This document shows, in pieces, positions 53,528 to 64,000 of a stretch of DNA of 64,000 nucleotides. Source of the DNA: Lactarius indigo (taxonomy: Eukaryota > Basidiomycota > Agaricomycetes > Russulales > Russulaceae). Where the stretch lies: positions 1-64,000 of the forward strand of contig JAFKAC010000044.1 in the NCBI GenBank assembly GCA_025766275.1. The letters are read 5' to 3'. The first letter of the stretch is position 1. Each line of letters starts with the position of its first letter. The notes beneath the pieces are model-generated. The model ran no database searches, was not told the DNA's origin, and saw nothing but the letters and a program-made list of their open reading frames with translations. The translations under genes and the position numbers were made by a program.

Positions 53528-54260
53528 ATGGACGATCAAGATCGGTTAGTCTTGGATCCACTGCTCTCACTCGAGCGGCCGTAGGCTGACTGTTTCATTG
53601 GCACATGCAGATATATTCATTTGAAAGGTACATACGACCTACCATTTTTTCTGAGCAGACTAGACATCGTTGCATAGATATTTATGTCAATTTCATCAAG
53701 AGACGTCCCACATCCGACCTTGAACTCGTTTTCACGGACGATGCTGGCGTCAAACACAAGTCTGCCAAATTCAAGAAAGGCGACCTTGTTCATTGGAACC
53801 TTGATATGTTCGTCCACTTAGCGATGTCATCATTCTCAGAGACTGATTGATTCCATGCAGATACGCTAAGACCAAAACCAGTGCTACATTGTCTATCCAG
53901 CGAGCGCGTTTCAAAATAACCGTTGCTAATATTTCGATCGCGTTCAAGCCAAATCAGTTTGGAGATGATAGAGCTGTTGGACTGGAAGGTTGTGGTATTT
54001 TTCTCCATATTCCTGCCTTTCACGCTGAGCGTCTTCATAGATAATAACCATCGCGTCACCGTGAATTTCTTGTGCGGAAGATCCAGAACCGTGAGTCTTG
54101 GTTATTCTCTGATCCCAGATAACCGTTTAATCCCCCCTATAGTTGATGGATGTTGCTCGTGTTCTTGGCTCTCAGGCCCATACTGTCCTTGCGTTAAGGG
54201 TCAACATGTTGGGTGGTCTCGAAAAATATCACGAGATTCCTGAAACTCCCCCAATTGGCA
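53528..54260 (+). pseudogene. C2-like N-terminal gene fragment, 5' part of chimeric copy D
   Basis: Starts MDDQDRLVLDP (exon 53528-53580). Further likely exons: 53664-53825 (IDIYVNFIKRRPTSDLELVF, KHKSAKFKKGDLVHWNLDM), 53861 to about 53988 (YAKTKTSATLSI), about 54041-54090 and about 54143-54260 (MDVARVLGSQAH). The strand pattern VKHKSAKFKKGDLVHWNLD followed by YAKTKT resembles the C2-like N-terminal domain found in some basidiomycete NACHT/NLR-type proteins; this is family memory, not a search. One implied intron (53826-53860) is only 35 bp, and the obvious junction to the F-box exon at 54316 is out of phase, so I treat it as degenerate or chimeric. Confidence 0.45.
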
Positions 54261-54315
54261 AGTGAGGTGGCTCAGATCTGACGATACGGCCAATGTGGTT
54301 CGCTCACAGTACACC

Positions 54316-55838
54316 TAGCTTCGCCGCTACCGCCTCTAGCACCCGAGCAAGAATACGACATCCTATATGCGGCTATCGATCGGCTCAACGACGACATACT
54401 CCTGGGAATATTCGAATTTTATCGACTGCACGACCAATATTCCTGGAATGTCCAACTGGGGTGGCGCAAGCTCTCTCATGTTTGTCAAAAATGGCGTCAC
54501 CTCATATTCGAATCGGCATTCTACCTGAGCATGCATATTCTCTGCACGAATGGCGCTCCCACGGTGGACACACTAGACCATTTACCGCCCCTGCCACTCT
54601 TCGTCGATTACCGATATACAAATTTGCGGCAAGACGAGTTAGGAATATCTCATGCCCTTCGGTTGCGTGATCGCGTACGCCGTATTGGCCTTCACCTTTC
54701 CCCTTCGATTCTCCATAAATTTCTTATGCTTATGGACGGACCCTTCCCAATACTGGAACACCTTTCTCTCGAATCACTCTCATTCACAATTGATAAAACA
54801 ACCCTCACACTTCCTAAGACGTTCCAAGCCCCAAACCTACGCCATCTTACTCTTCTTGGCATCGGGCTACCAAAAAGATTGCGGTTTCTTTCCTCCGCTG
54901 TCTCCCTTGTCACACTGGTCATCACGAACATCCAAGCTTCTGGTTACTTTCCCCCGAGGTTATTAGCAGCCCGTCTTCAGTCCCTTCCCCAACTTGAGGA
55001 ACTGTCCATCGGGTTTTCCGTCCCCATACCTCGTCCCAGTGCTGAGAGGGAGCTGTTAAGTAAACAGGGAACTCCTGTGACGCTTCCCAACCTCAAAAGG
55101 TTCACCTTCCGAGGCGTCAACGCTTATCTAGAATGCCTTGTCGCTCAAATTAGGGCCCCTCTTCTGGAGCGACCCGAGATCACGTTATTCAACCAAATCG
55201 TCTTCACATTACCACGCTTGTCCCATTTCATTAACACAACAGAACGGATCAAGCCCGACACCGTGGACGTCATCTTTGGGCCCTATTCTGTCTCCATAAT
55301 CATGGGCTATAGCACACGACCCTACGACGAATATTTCGTTTTCTGTGTGACATGCAAGCAGATGGACTGGCAAATCGGTTGCGCAGCGCAAATCTGTGAT
55401 GCGCTTATGCCCACACTATCAGGCGTAGAGAAACTCACACTCATCCTGTACGAACCGACGATACCGACCCGATGGCGAAACAGTGAGATCGACAGTATAA
55501 CGTGGCTCGAGCTTCTCAGATCGTTCATCGGGGCGAAGGAGCTAAGGATTTGCCAATTGCTCTCGGAGGAGCTTTCTCGTGCGCTGCAGATGGATAACGC
55601 AGGGTCAGACCCCGAGTTACTTCCCGGCCTGCAAGAACTCGTAAGCGACTTCGAGGGGAAGCCTGAGCATGCGGACAGTCTGTTTGGTTCGTTCGTTCAC
55701 GCCCGTCAAGTCGCGGGTCGCCCGGTCCGCTCATCATTCCCTTTGTTGCCACCCTTGCACCCATCGCCCGATCTTCCGACGCCCCGCCAATTGGCCCCAC
55801 TATCCATGTCTATGTCCTGGCGTCAACTACCCCCTTAG
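54316..55838 (+). CDS. F-box-like exon 7 of array copy D (5' exons replaced)
   Basis: Equivalent of exon 7 of copies B, C and E, open for about 500 codons to the stop at 55838. It has the F-box-like segment (ILYAAIDRLNDDILLGIFEF, GWRKLSHVCQKWRHLI), then the leucine-rich C-terminal region (PNLRHLTLLGIGLPKRL, ARPEIT-type units). Exons 1-6 of the family are absent; in their place lies the C2-like fragment at 53528-54260. A join at a weak GTGGTC donor near 54209 would keep phase, but I cannot confirm it. Either this is a new chimeric gene or a 5'-truncated pseudogene with an intact last exon. Confidence 0.6.
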
Positions 55839-56332
55839 TCACGGTCTCCCCGCCTACCTGCGCTGCGCTAATTTATCACATATGGTCTGGTCCTGGGAAC
55901 ATTTCCCTTGATGGTACGTCATCAGCACAGTTCGTTGTATTGCTCTCTTGAACCGATCTTACTCACCACAGGGTTGTGGGTCGGATTTGAAAAAAAAAAA
56001 AAAAGGCAACCGATTGTTTCTGTACCACACGAGAATATGTACAGTAGACCTACTGAGAACTATGGGATCGGTTACCGTTACACTATTTACCTAAAACCTT
56101 CACTGTACTGTAACAACGCCATGTATATAAGAGACGACTCAGAGGGAGCGACATGTCCGAAATGGTGGGCTGATATAGGCGCCGTCCTACTCTTTTGGTA
56201 CAAATGCATATGTGGCGCAGATGTGCCAGTGCGAAGGTGCGCTTCCAGCGGTACACAGACGATCTTCAACCTGAACGACTGCACTTCTAGTGGGTCGTCC
56301 CAATATATTAATTTACTCAAGTATACATCACG
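55839..56332. other. Spacer and leader upstream of the relic at 56333
   Basis: About 490 bp with a 14-A run near 55990. The last 190 bp match the leader of copy E, including the TAGGCGCCGTCCTACTCTT block and the CCAATATAT block. Confidence 0.5.
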
Positions 56333-56670
56333 ATGTCTCATTACGCTACCCTCCCACTGGAAGCTTCGATAGATCAGTGTTTCTCGAGCACGCGTGGAAT
56401 ATCGGCAGGGCTTACCGAAATCAGGCCATGGAATTGATTTCTATATGCTAACTCCTCTCTGGATTTGCGCCTCCAAAGCTTGCGCATGAAGATGCTGAGA
56501 TGAGAAGGTATCTTGGTTTCTTCATGCATTTTGTCTTGCCATCTTTGATATTTCCTTATAGAATACGTCGAATGTGTGATCTCGCAAATGCGTTCCGCTG
56601 CGGATTCAGGCATGAAAGTGACTGATGAAGCGAACGCGCGATTCAAAGAAGTGACTCGGTTGTTGAGTAC
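56333..56670 (+). pseudogene. Relic of F-box array exons 1-2
   Basis: Exon 1 (56333-56507) is 175 bp instead of 179: a 4-bp deletion after the ATLPLEA segment shifts the frame, and a TGC-TAA change adds a stop. The exon 2 relic runs from 56562 to about 56670 with a one-base insertion near CTCGCAAATGCG. Exons 3-7 are missing. It keeps the family's leader and splice sites, so it may still be transcribed. Confidence 0.75.
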
Positions 56671-57486
56671 CGGTCATCGATCATCGCCGGGATGGCGCCT
56701 CCGAGTCATCATGCATCAGGAACCACTTTTCATCCCACGTCATCGCTTTCGGGCACGCCGAGATGCTGCTGGACCGTAGCGGTTTCCGAGTTGACCGATT
56801 CCTGACTGCTACAATCCATTCCCATTGTTCGATATCGACAGTGATGTGGCGGTTGCTTCTCAGCGGAACACGTGGGGCCAATTGGCGTCATCAGGCGAAT
56901 CTACGCAATGAACCTAGTGACTGGGAGAAAAGCGTTCTCATACCGCCGGCCACTGGTGTATATCGACATAATCGAGAGCAATGAGGTGCGCAAAGTCCGT
57001 GTAGGGAAGGAAGTGCGCAAGAAGGCGTAAAAAATAGGTGGTGTTTCCCAAGTCGAGGGCAAGGGCGGGCTGTTGACGAGAAGGAGGCCGGGGAATGTCG
57101 GGTGCCAGGGACTCAGATAGCGATTCCACGGCTTGGGTGACAAAACACCCAAAAAGGCACTTACTACCTTTTCCGGTGTCCACGCGGCGGCGCTCCTCTG
57201 TGGCTGTACATATCGCGTCGGGCATGGATCATATGGATCATCCGAATCCGAACGACAGGAAGCATACATGTACAATGCCAAGATAATGATGACTCGTCCG
57301 ATTCGGAATAAACGAAAGGTCCGAAAGGGAGGGCTGGTATACTAGGCGCCGCTACTCTTATGGTATAAATGCATGGGTGACGGCGAGGGCCCAGGTGCGC
57401 TTTTTTGCGATACTGATCTTTGGCTTTGACGATTCCACTTCTGGTAGATCGTTCCAATATATTCATTGACCTAAGTATAGGACACG
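56671..57486. other. Spacer upstream of array copy E
   Basis: About 800 bp. Minus-strand frames at 56901-57281 look partly protein-like (VDTGKGSKCLFGC) but fit no family I know. A similar block (CCTTTTCCGGTGTCCACGCGG type) recurs near 61000, so this DNA belongs to the duplicated unit. Confidence 0.35.
57345..57479 (+). promoter_or_regulatory. Conserved leader/promoter of the F-box family (copy E)
   Basis: Contains a TAGGCGCCG block (57345-57353), TATAAA at 57364-57369, and TCCAATATATTCATTGACC within 57451-57479, just before the ATG at 57487. The last block recurs upstream of the relics (56297-56324 and 61286-61314), and the first resembles DNA upstream of copy A. Confidence 0.55.
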
Positions 57487-60367
57487 ATGTCCGATTTTGC
57501 TACCCTTCCACTGGAAGCTCACGACAATAGACCATTGTTTCTCGAGCATGCCTGGAACATCGGCGGAGCTTACCGAAATCAAGCCATGGAATTGATTTCT
57601 ATATGTCAACTCTTCTCGCGTCTCGCACCACCAAAGATTTTGCACGAAGACGTAGAGCTAAGAAGGTGATAAACCACCATGCGTTCCTTCGTGATCCGTT
57701 TGGTCTTCTTGTCTGACAATTTCTTGTAGAATGCGCCGAGTGTGTGATCTCGCGTTGCATTCCGCCGCAAATTCGGGCACGAGAGTGACCGATGGAGCGA
57801 ACGCACGATTTAAAGAAGCAACTCAGATGTTGAGTAACCATTCGGAGAGAAGGCACTGTTTGTGAGCAAACAATGCCAGTAGTACTCATAGCCCTCCGTT
57901 GACTTTCATCCTGGCAGAGACCTCCCGCTCACCGTCTGTTCAAAGATGGAAATATCCAAATGGAAAGATAGCGGACAGAGAAATTGGTCGCATGAGGTGA
58001 GGCTCGCCATATGCGTGTCGCTTCATACCTTACACCCGACTGAATTTCTCCAGAAATTCGAGGACGAATGGGGACCGACGATGACCATCAAATTCATACT
58101 CCTCCAGTCTCCACTACTGACCCCTCACGACCCAGAAACCGTCGCCGTGAGCCGTGAGCGCCTATTTTTTCGGGGTTTACTGTAATTCCGATAATAATTT
58201 TATCCACACATTAGAGGAGCTCAGTGCCTCTCCGTCCCTTCAAGAGATACTTTGGAACTTTAGCCGTTACAAGGACCGTGCACGTATCACCCTCGAGCAG
58301 AACCCTCACTTCTATTTGCGTTGCCCTGCAGATGAGAGCGCATATACGCCTACGTTTCGGCGCCACCCACTTCAGGATACTTGCGGAGCACTTGAACACA
58401 ACGACACTGTCTATGTTCTATTCGATAGGCCGAACCGTGTGTTTCTTGATACCGAACACAAGCCCAGGATCTTTGGCAATGTTTGGTCGCTGAATGGTTG
58501 CTTGGTCTTTAGAGGTCTGCGCCATGTTTCCCGAGCTCGTACCTTGCTCTGACATATTTTCAGATATTTCTGGAGTACTTGAGGGAGAACAACTTGTCAA
58601 GAATTCTAGTAGTATCCGGGGTAGGGGAAAATTGTGGTACCGTGAACAATCAGTCGCGCACCACGATTCAGATTGTCCCCGATTGAATCATCACTACTTG
58701 CGGCCCATTTTAACAACGCCGTCGTCTAGTCCTTCATCGGAGGGGACATTCGAGGACTGGACAGTTCTGAGTCGCCCAGCGTCGTACCCCTTAAACATAC
58801 ACATTTACCGTTCACGAGAATCTCCTGGATCCACGAACAGTCCGGTATGTTTCCATACGTCTAGTTACTCCAGCTCCACATCCAAACGTCTGCATAGGAC
58901 ATATCTCCACCGCCGCGGCCTCCAACATCCGAGCGACCTGGATACTCCGTGCTATACACGACTGTCAATACGCTTGATGATGATATACTCCTTGGTATAT
59001 TCAACTACTTTCGACTGGGCGAGGAGAATGTTTGGAATGAGCGACTTGGGTGGTGCAAGCTCTCTCATGTTTGTCGAAGGTGGCGTCACCTCGTGTACTC
59101 CTCGGCATTCCACCTGGGTATGCATATTCTATGCACCAATGGAACGCCTATAGTGGACACGCTAGACCATTTACCACCTATTCCGCTCTTTGTCGGTTAC
59201 CAGTATGCAGCTGCGATCCCAAGCGGCAAAGATGAGTTGGGAATACATCACGCGCTCCAGTTGCGTGATCGCGTGCGTCGTATTGCCCTCCACCTCCCAC
59301 CTTTGGCCCTGCATAAGTTCCTTATGCTGATGGACGGACGCTTCTCAATCCTGGAACGACTTTCGCTCTCATTCCCGGCTGATAAAATGACGCGTCTAAT
59401 ACTTCCTAATACTTTTCTGGCCCCAAAACTACGCCATCTTACACTTGTCGGCGTCGGTCTTCCGAAAGGATTATCATCGCTCTCCTCCACTGCCTCCCTT
59501 ATCACGCTCTCCCTCACAAACATCCGAGCTTCTGGTTACTTTCTCCCGAGTCAATTAGTAGCACGTCTTCAGTCCCTTCCTCATCTCGAGGAATTGTCCA
59601 TCGGTTTCTCCATTCCCATACCCCGTCCCGCCGCTGAGAGGGAACTATTAGGCAAACGAAGAATTCCCCTGACGCTTCCCAAACTCAAATACCTCACGTT
59701 CCAAGGTGTCAGCGCTTATCTGGAACGGCTTGTCTCTCAGATCAAGGCTCCTCTTCTGGAGCGACTCGACATTACGCTATTCGGTCAGATCGCCTTCGCA
59801 TTACCACACTTGTCCCACTTCACCAATACAACAAAAAGGCTCGAGCTTCCCAAGGCGGAGGGTTTTTTTTGGCGTGACGAGGTCTCCATAATTCTAGACC
59901 ACCACGTTTCCCGAAGGTACGGGCGCAATGGACATTTCACCCTCCGAGTGATGTGCAAGAATTTGGACTGGCAAATCGACTGCGCAGCGCAAGTCTGCAG
60001 CGCGCTTATGCCCATGCTGTCCGGTGTAGAGAAGCTCACGCTCGACTTTCACAAAGAGACGATGCCAATCAAATGGCAGAACGGTGAGATCGATGGCACA
60101 ACGTGGCACGAACTTCTCAGGTCGTTCGTCGGTGTGAAGGAACTTCATATTTGTGGCGCGCTCTCGGAGGAGCTTTCTCGTGCGTTGGAGATGGGCGCAA
60201 TAGGGTCAGACCCCGGGTTGCTACCGAATCTGCAGGACCTCGTAAGCCAGTTCACGGGGGTGCGTGCAAATAATGTGTTTGGCTCGTTCATTCACGCTCG
60301 TCAAGTCGCGGTTCGCCCTGTCCGCTCCGTTCTACGGTACCCGCCCCCATCGCATCGCCCTACATAG
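57487..60367 (+). CDS. F-box-like protein, array copy E
   Basis: Seven exons: 57487-57665, 57730-57861, 57918-57996, 58054-58153, 58215-58514, 58564-58844 and 58898-60367. They total 2541 bp with agreeing phases, giving 846 residues. Exon sizes 1, 3, 4 and 5 equal those of copies B and C (179, 79, 100, 300). The N-terminal region is the family one (LFLEHAWNIGGAYRNQAMEL, DEWGPTMTIKFILL, ITLEQNPHFYLRC, NDTVYVLFDRPNRVFL). The F-box-like motif is at about 373-425 (LYTTVNTLDDDILLGIFNYF, GWCKLSHVCRRWRHLV), then leucine-rich units (PKLRHLTLVGVGLPKGL, NLDWQIDCAAQVCSALMPML). It resembles copy A more than B or C in exons 2 and 5. Role in a ubiquitin ligase is inferred from the F-box only. Confidence 0.85.
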
Positions 60368-61321
60368 AGCAGCGCCGGTCCACCCAGCCCATCTATCGAC
60401 AGCATTTCCAACCTCCTGTTCCTGTTCTTGTTCATTGCCCCCAGGTCCATCGTTGTTGCGGCCCCATTGTTCACTCGCCATTTAGTTATGGTGCAGGCCC
60501 TTGGTGCCATTCAGTACATTCTTGTTGCGATACCTGTCTTTATTCTTGTATGTAACGCCTCGATTTTCCGCCTTGTAACTCATCAGTTTCATGCCCCATT
60601 ACTTCCGAGTCAGTCTGACCCCAAGTTTTGAAAACGAATTGTCTCATCTCGCGTAATCCCTAGACCTTCTCATCGCATTTAGCCGCTTCATTGCCTCAAT
60701 AAGGCCCACGTTCTTTGTAAAGTGGCTATTATAATGGGCAAGTGGAAAGATTAATGTACAGGGAGAAGGGTCATGTACCCCAAGGCGCACTCTATTGTAT
60801 TCCAAAAAAAAAAAGGCATAGGAATGCGTCTCACGGAAGTGTAGCAGTGAAGAAGCGGGAAGTGACTGCAAAGAAGTGCGCATCTACGACTAGCACTGGT
60901 GAAGGGTAGGTCAGAGGGTGGACAGTCCTTGGGCAGCCAGCTGTGCTAGGTGTCGGATGACAAGAGGGAGACATCCACAGCAGGCAGCTGCTGCACTTAC
61001 CTTTCTCCGTGTCTAAGGCGCCGGCGCTCTTCTGTAGCCGTAAAAATCGGGCGCCGAGCTTGGATTATCGGAACGTGGTAAGCACCTCCTCACGAGATGC
61101 CTGTAACACGCCATAGGGATCGACACGCGCGTACGGGAGGAGCGACATGTCGGAAAGGGACGGGTTGTACAGGCGCCCGGCCGTCCTACTCCATGCCCGA
61201 GCCTTTGGTCGGCTTTGATCGCTCGGGCGCCTTTTCATTTCACGCGATATCAACTGAATCTTCGACTTGAACGACCGCACGAATCATTCCAATATACTCA
61301 CTGGCCTAAATATACGATGCG
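60368..61321. other. Spacer after array copy E
   Basis: About 950 bp. Contains a short A run near 60803 and, from about 61000, a block like the one upstream of copy E. No gene is recognised. Confidence 0.4.
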
Positions 61322-61390
61322 ATGGCCGATCGCGCTACCCTTCCGCTGGAAACTCACGACAATAGATCGGTGTTTCTTGAGCATGCATAG
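61322..61390 (+). pseudogene. Truncated relic of F-box array exon 1
   Basis: ATG at 61322 encodes MADRATLPLETHDNRSVFLE and ends HA-stop, where the paralogs have HAWNI: TGG became TAG, and homology ends within a few bases. The family leader block (TCCAATATACTCACTGGCC) is just upstream. The matching downstream relic starts at 62160. Confidence 0.8.
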
Positions 61391-62159
61391 AAGCCTACGC
61401 CTGTACTCGCTATATGGGAGAAACAAAAAGAATTGAAAAAATGTTGGCAGCGCACCCGAAAGATCCCGTGCTCGTACTCGTCATCCTGATCCCAACGGAT
61501 TCGATGCAGACGATCGCTTGTACTTTGGTGGGAGTTGGTTTCCTGGTTTCCTTGCTTTCTTCTTGTACCAGAATCATCTCTTTCTTTCCCTGTGATCTAT
61601 TAGCGGCTCTGAGATAAAATGGATGAGATGAACATCTCACTCGTCTTTATATTCACGCGCCAACAACGAAACGCGTCAGCGAGTCGTAGCTCCGACAACC
61701 CTCCTGGTCCGGGAGGTCCTCATCGCCATCGCCATAATACCCCGCTCCTTGACTTCCTCCATAGGTGGTGTCGCAGTGTTATTGCCTTTGTTTGCTGTTG
61801 GAATTGGTGGGGTGATGGCAATGGTGTGGGGCGTGCTCAGCGGGACGTGTGGGGCAGATTAGTATTATCAAGAGGGTCTATGCGGTGAGCCTCGCGAGCA
61901 AGCCTTGTCACTTGACTGGCCATCAATGTATTTCAACCAAGACTTCAACACAGCCGAGGTTGTCGGGCGCTGGGAAAAGTATGGTGTCCACGTGGTACAG
62001 GCAGCGCGCGAAGATATACATACGCCAGGTAGTGTAACGTGAGTCGAAGACGAGGGCGAGTACTGTAGTATGTTGGCGAAAACAAAGAGAGGAGTAGGAG
62101 TACGGCGGAGATTTAAAACGCGCTTATTCAGCTTCCCAGAGAGAAAAAGTTATTTGCGC
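61391..62159. other. DNA between the two parts of the last relic copy
   Basis: About 770 bp not related to family exons 2-4. Short frames such as 61619-61888 are not recognised. Near 62070 there is a GTTGGCGAAAACAAAGAGA stretch also found near 40735, in the spacer before copy B. Confidence 0.35.
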
Positions 62160-62566
62160 TCTCTTCGATGGGCCCGACCGTGCGTTTCTTACTACCGAAC
62201 ACGAATTCCGGATTTTTTGGCAATGTGTGCTCACTGAATGGCTCCTTGATCTTCAGAGGTCTGTGCTGCGTTTCCAATCTTGTCGCTTGCTCTCTGACAT
62301 ATCATATTTTCAGATTGTTCTGAAGTACTTGAGGGAGACCGACTTGTCAGAAGTTCTAATCTGCATTACAATTATGGTACTGTGAAGAGCCAGTAGTGCA
62401 CCAAGACTCCGAGTCCCGTTCCAGGTTGAGTTATAGCGGCTTTTGACACATTGTAACAACACCGTCAGCCGATCGTTCAGCGGAGGAAACATTCGAGGAC
62501 CGGACAGTCCTCAGTTGCCCAACATCGAACTGCCTTGATATGCACATTAACGGTTCGCGAGGATCG
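62160..62566 (+). pseudogene. Relic of F-box array exons 5-6
   Basis: 62160-62267 matches the end of exon 5 (TTCGATGGGCCCGACCGTG, then the donor after CTTCAGAG). An acceptor near 62314 opens an exon 6 relic that runs to about 62566 (the GTTCGCGAGGATC end) with several small indels and stops. Homology then breaks abruptly into methyltransferase sequence. Confidence 0.7.
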
Positions 62567-62576
62567 GGGACCCTAA

Positions 62577-63145
62577 ATCACCGGCGATCTGGCACTGAAG
62601 GACCGGGCTCACTTCAAGTCCTTCGCGCTCAGCGGAACCAGCAACCGCGAAGACCACGACAACCCCAAATTCTGGATGCTCGACTCGCTCATGGAGCTCA
62701 ACGGTGCGTGGGCGCGTGCGCTCCCCGCTCCTCTACAAAAAGGCTGGCTGACGATAGGGAATCTCAGGACACGCCTTCATCGACATCCTCAAGATCGACA
62801 TCGAAAGCGCAGAATCCGACGCGCTCACGGCGTTCCTCAGCGCACGCGCCGGCGAGGGGAAGGCGCTCCCCGTCGGCCAGCTCTAGCTTGAGATCCACAC
62901 GTGCGAAGGTCGCGGGAATTTTGAGTACTTTGCACACTGGTGGACGGCGCTGGAGGGGGCGGGCCTCAGGCCGTTCTGGACGGAGCCGAACCTGGTGTAC
63001 ATCAATATCGTGCATGGTGCGCGGCCAGAGCTAGCAGATGTCCGAGGCTTGAGAGTTGACCAACACATTTTTTCCCCCTTTTTTGCAGTACTCGTTTATT
63101 AACATGCGTGGAAACCACGCGCTTGTTGATGAGGCATTCATTTGA
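62577..63145 (+). pseudogene. Methyltransf_22-type methyltransferase fragment, broken
   Basis: C-terminal part of a methyltransferase of the family found across Agaricomycetes (Methyltransf_22/METTL24-like by recall). Exons 62577-62703, 62768-63039 and 63089-63145 join in phase. Motifs: HFKSFALSGTSNREDHDNPK, FIDILKIDIESAESDAL (the acidic KIDIE core), GLRPFWTEPNLVYINIV and the terminal YSFINMRGNHALVDE. A TAG at 62884-62886 stands where the family usually has Gln (the GQL-stop-LEIH context), and the N-terminal half with the SAM-binding glycine loop is missing, replaced by F-box relic DNA. So it is a truncated pseudogene. Confidence 0.75.
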
Positions 63146-64000
63146 TTCGGGGCATTCGCCGCCACCACCGCTTTTCACGTTTGGTAGGATTGTCGCAGGT
63201 CGGGCCGGGTTTTTTTTTTTAAAAATTACGTGATCACGCTTTTTGCTCGCACGCTAAGAGCAGGATAGCCCATCAATAACATACGATCACTCACATCATA
63301 AAATTCCATGGCATACGCACTGTTGGACTTATTTTTGTTTTCTTTGTTACTGCAATAATTGCAGACGGACACGAATTAGATAACCCATAGACCCTTTGGT
63401 CAATTTTGTTTTGATAAGTAAGAGCCCGTCCGGTGCACGGTTTGTCGGGCCCAGCATCAGCCAAAAAAAAAGATTTGTTTTTTATTTGTTGGTCCCAGCA
63501 ACATGACCGTTCGGTGCACTTGGTTGCACCTGACCGCGGCAATGTCGTGCCCGACCGCCCTGCCAAAAATAAAAACAGGTATGGACCCGTTTTTTTTCGT
63601 TGTCGGGCTCGACTTGATCAGCAAGGAGGTGGCTGGCCATACATTATATGATAAAATTGTGCTTATGTCATTGCTAATTGCACGCTCAATTTGTCCAAGG
63701 TGTGCAGGATTTGGGGTATAAAGTGGCGCATGCAGTCACACAGGCCTCCGCGTGGTGCGAAATAGTATGAGTGTATCGGAAGAGGCTACTAACATGTCCC
63801 TATAACATCTCTAAGGCTGCGCGCCAATGCAGCGAGGTCGGGTATGCAAGCAGTGGGCAACACAGAGCCCTGGTTGAGGGTAGTCGGAAGCGGTCGTGCA
63901 CTCTTCTGCGCCACACGAAACTTCGCAAGTGTGGCAGCCTTTGTCGGGGAAGCGTCATGTTCGAGTCTCTAAGGCCACGTACGATCGTGGAATTCTGGGG
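63146..64000. other. Terminal intergenic DNA
   Basis: About 850 bp with several short T and A runs. Short frames are not recognised, and I see no repeat shared with the rest of the window. Confidence 0.4.

Noticed and set aside
56901..57281. Minus-strand gene upstream of copy E
   Set aside because: Partly protein-like and repeated near 61000, but there is no complete frame, start or known domain; left as spacer.

Overview
The window is eukaryotic nuclear DNA from a filamentous basidiomycete, most likely an Agaricomycete; a polypore relative is my guess and I cannot fix the genus. The reasons are intron-dense genes with mostly 47-77 bp GT-AG introns, an AzgA-type purine permease, an OPT-family transporter, a septin and a WDR48-type protein, large F-box-like gene families, Ty3/chromovirus and Tad-like LINE elements, and no bacterial features. 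There are no CRISPR arrays, operons or rRNA genes, and I found no convincing tRNA.

Layout. 1-19 kb is ordinary gene space: the 3' end of a WDR48/Bun107-type deubiquitinase cofactor (2-1937, +); a 12-exon AzgA-like purine transporter (3020-5231, -); an unrecognised two-exon gene (6897-8931, +) followed by a 35-bp poly-C run; a seven-exon Cdc3/AspB-like septin (9728-11204, +); an apparently empty stretch of about 4 kb; and an 11-exon oligopeptide transporter (15349-18246, +). Every exon chain given for the permease, septin and transporter stays open from ATG to stop.

19-63 kb is a tandem array of one lineage-specific family of seven-exon genes: a conserved N-terminal region I do not recognise, spread over exons 1-6, is joined to an F-box-like motif and a leucine-rich C-terminal region in exon 7. 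Three copies are intact: B (41020-44020), C (45433-48440) and E (57487-60367). Copy A (19130-39720) is split. Copy D (53528-55838) has the F-box half behind an unrelated C2-like 5' region. At least two further copies are relics (56333 and 61322/62160). The array ends in a broken methyltransferase pseudogene (62577-63145).

The main structural story is a three-level nest. A Tad-like LINE of about 9.9 kb (19578-37308, minus strand) sits inside exon 3 of copy A, flanked by a 13-15 bp target duplication. A 7823-bp Ty3-type chromovirus (22856-30678, minus strand) then inserted into ORF2 of that LINE, making a 5-bp duplication. Taking out the chromovirus leaves LINE ORF2 open; taking out the LINE gives copy A exon 3 exactly the 79-bp length it has in the intact paralogs. 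The chromovirus LTRs read as identical. Its primer-binding site matches no tRNA end I know but is an exact 11-nt complement of an LTR segment about 34 nt downstream of a TATA motif, which points to Tf1-type self-priming.
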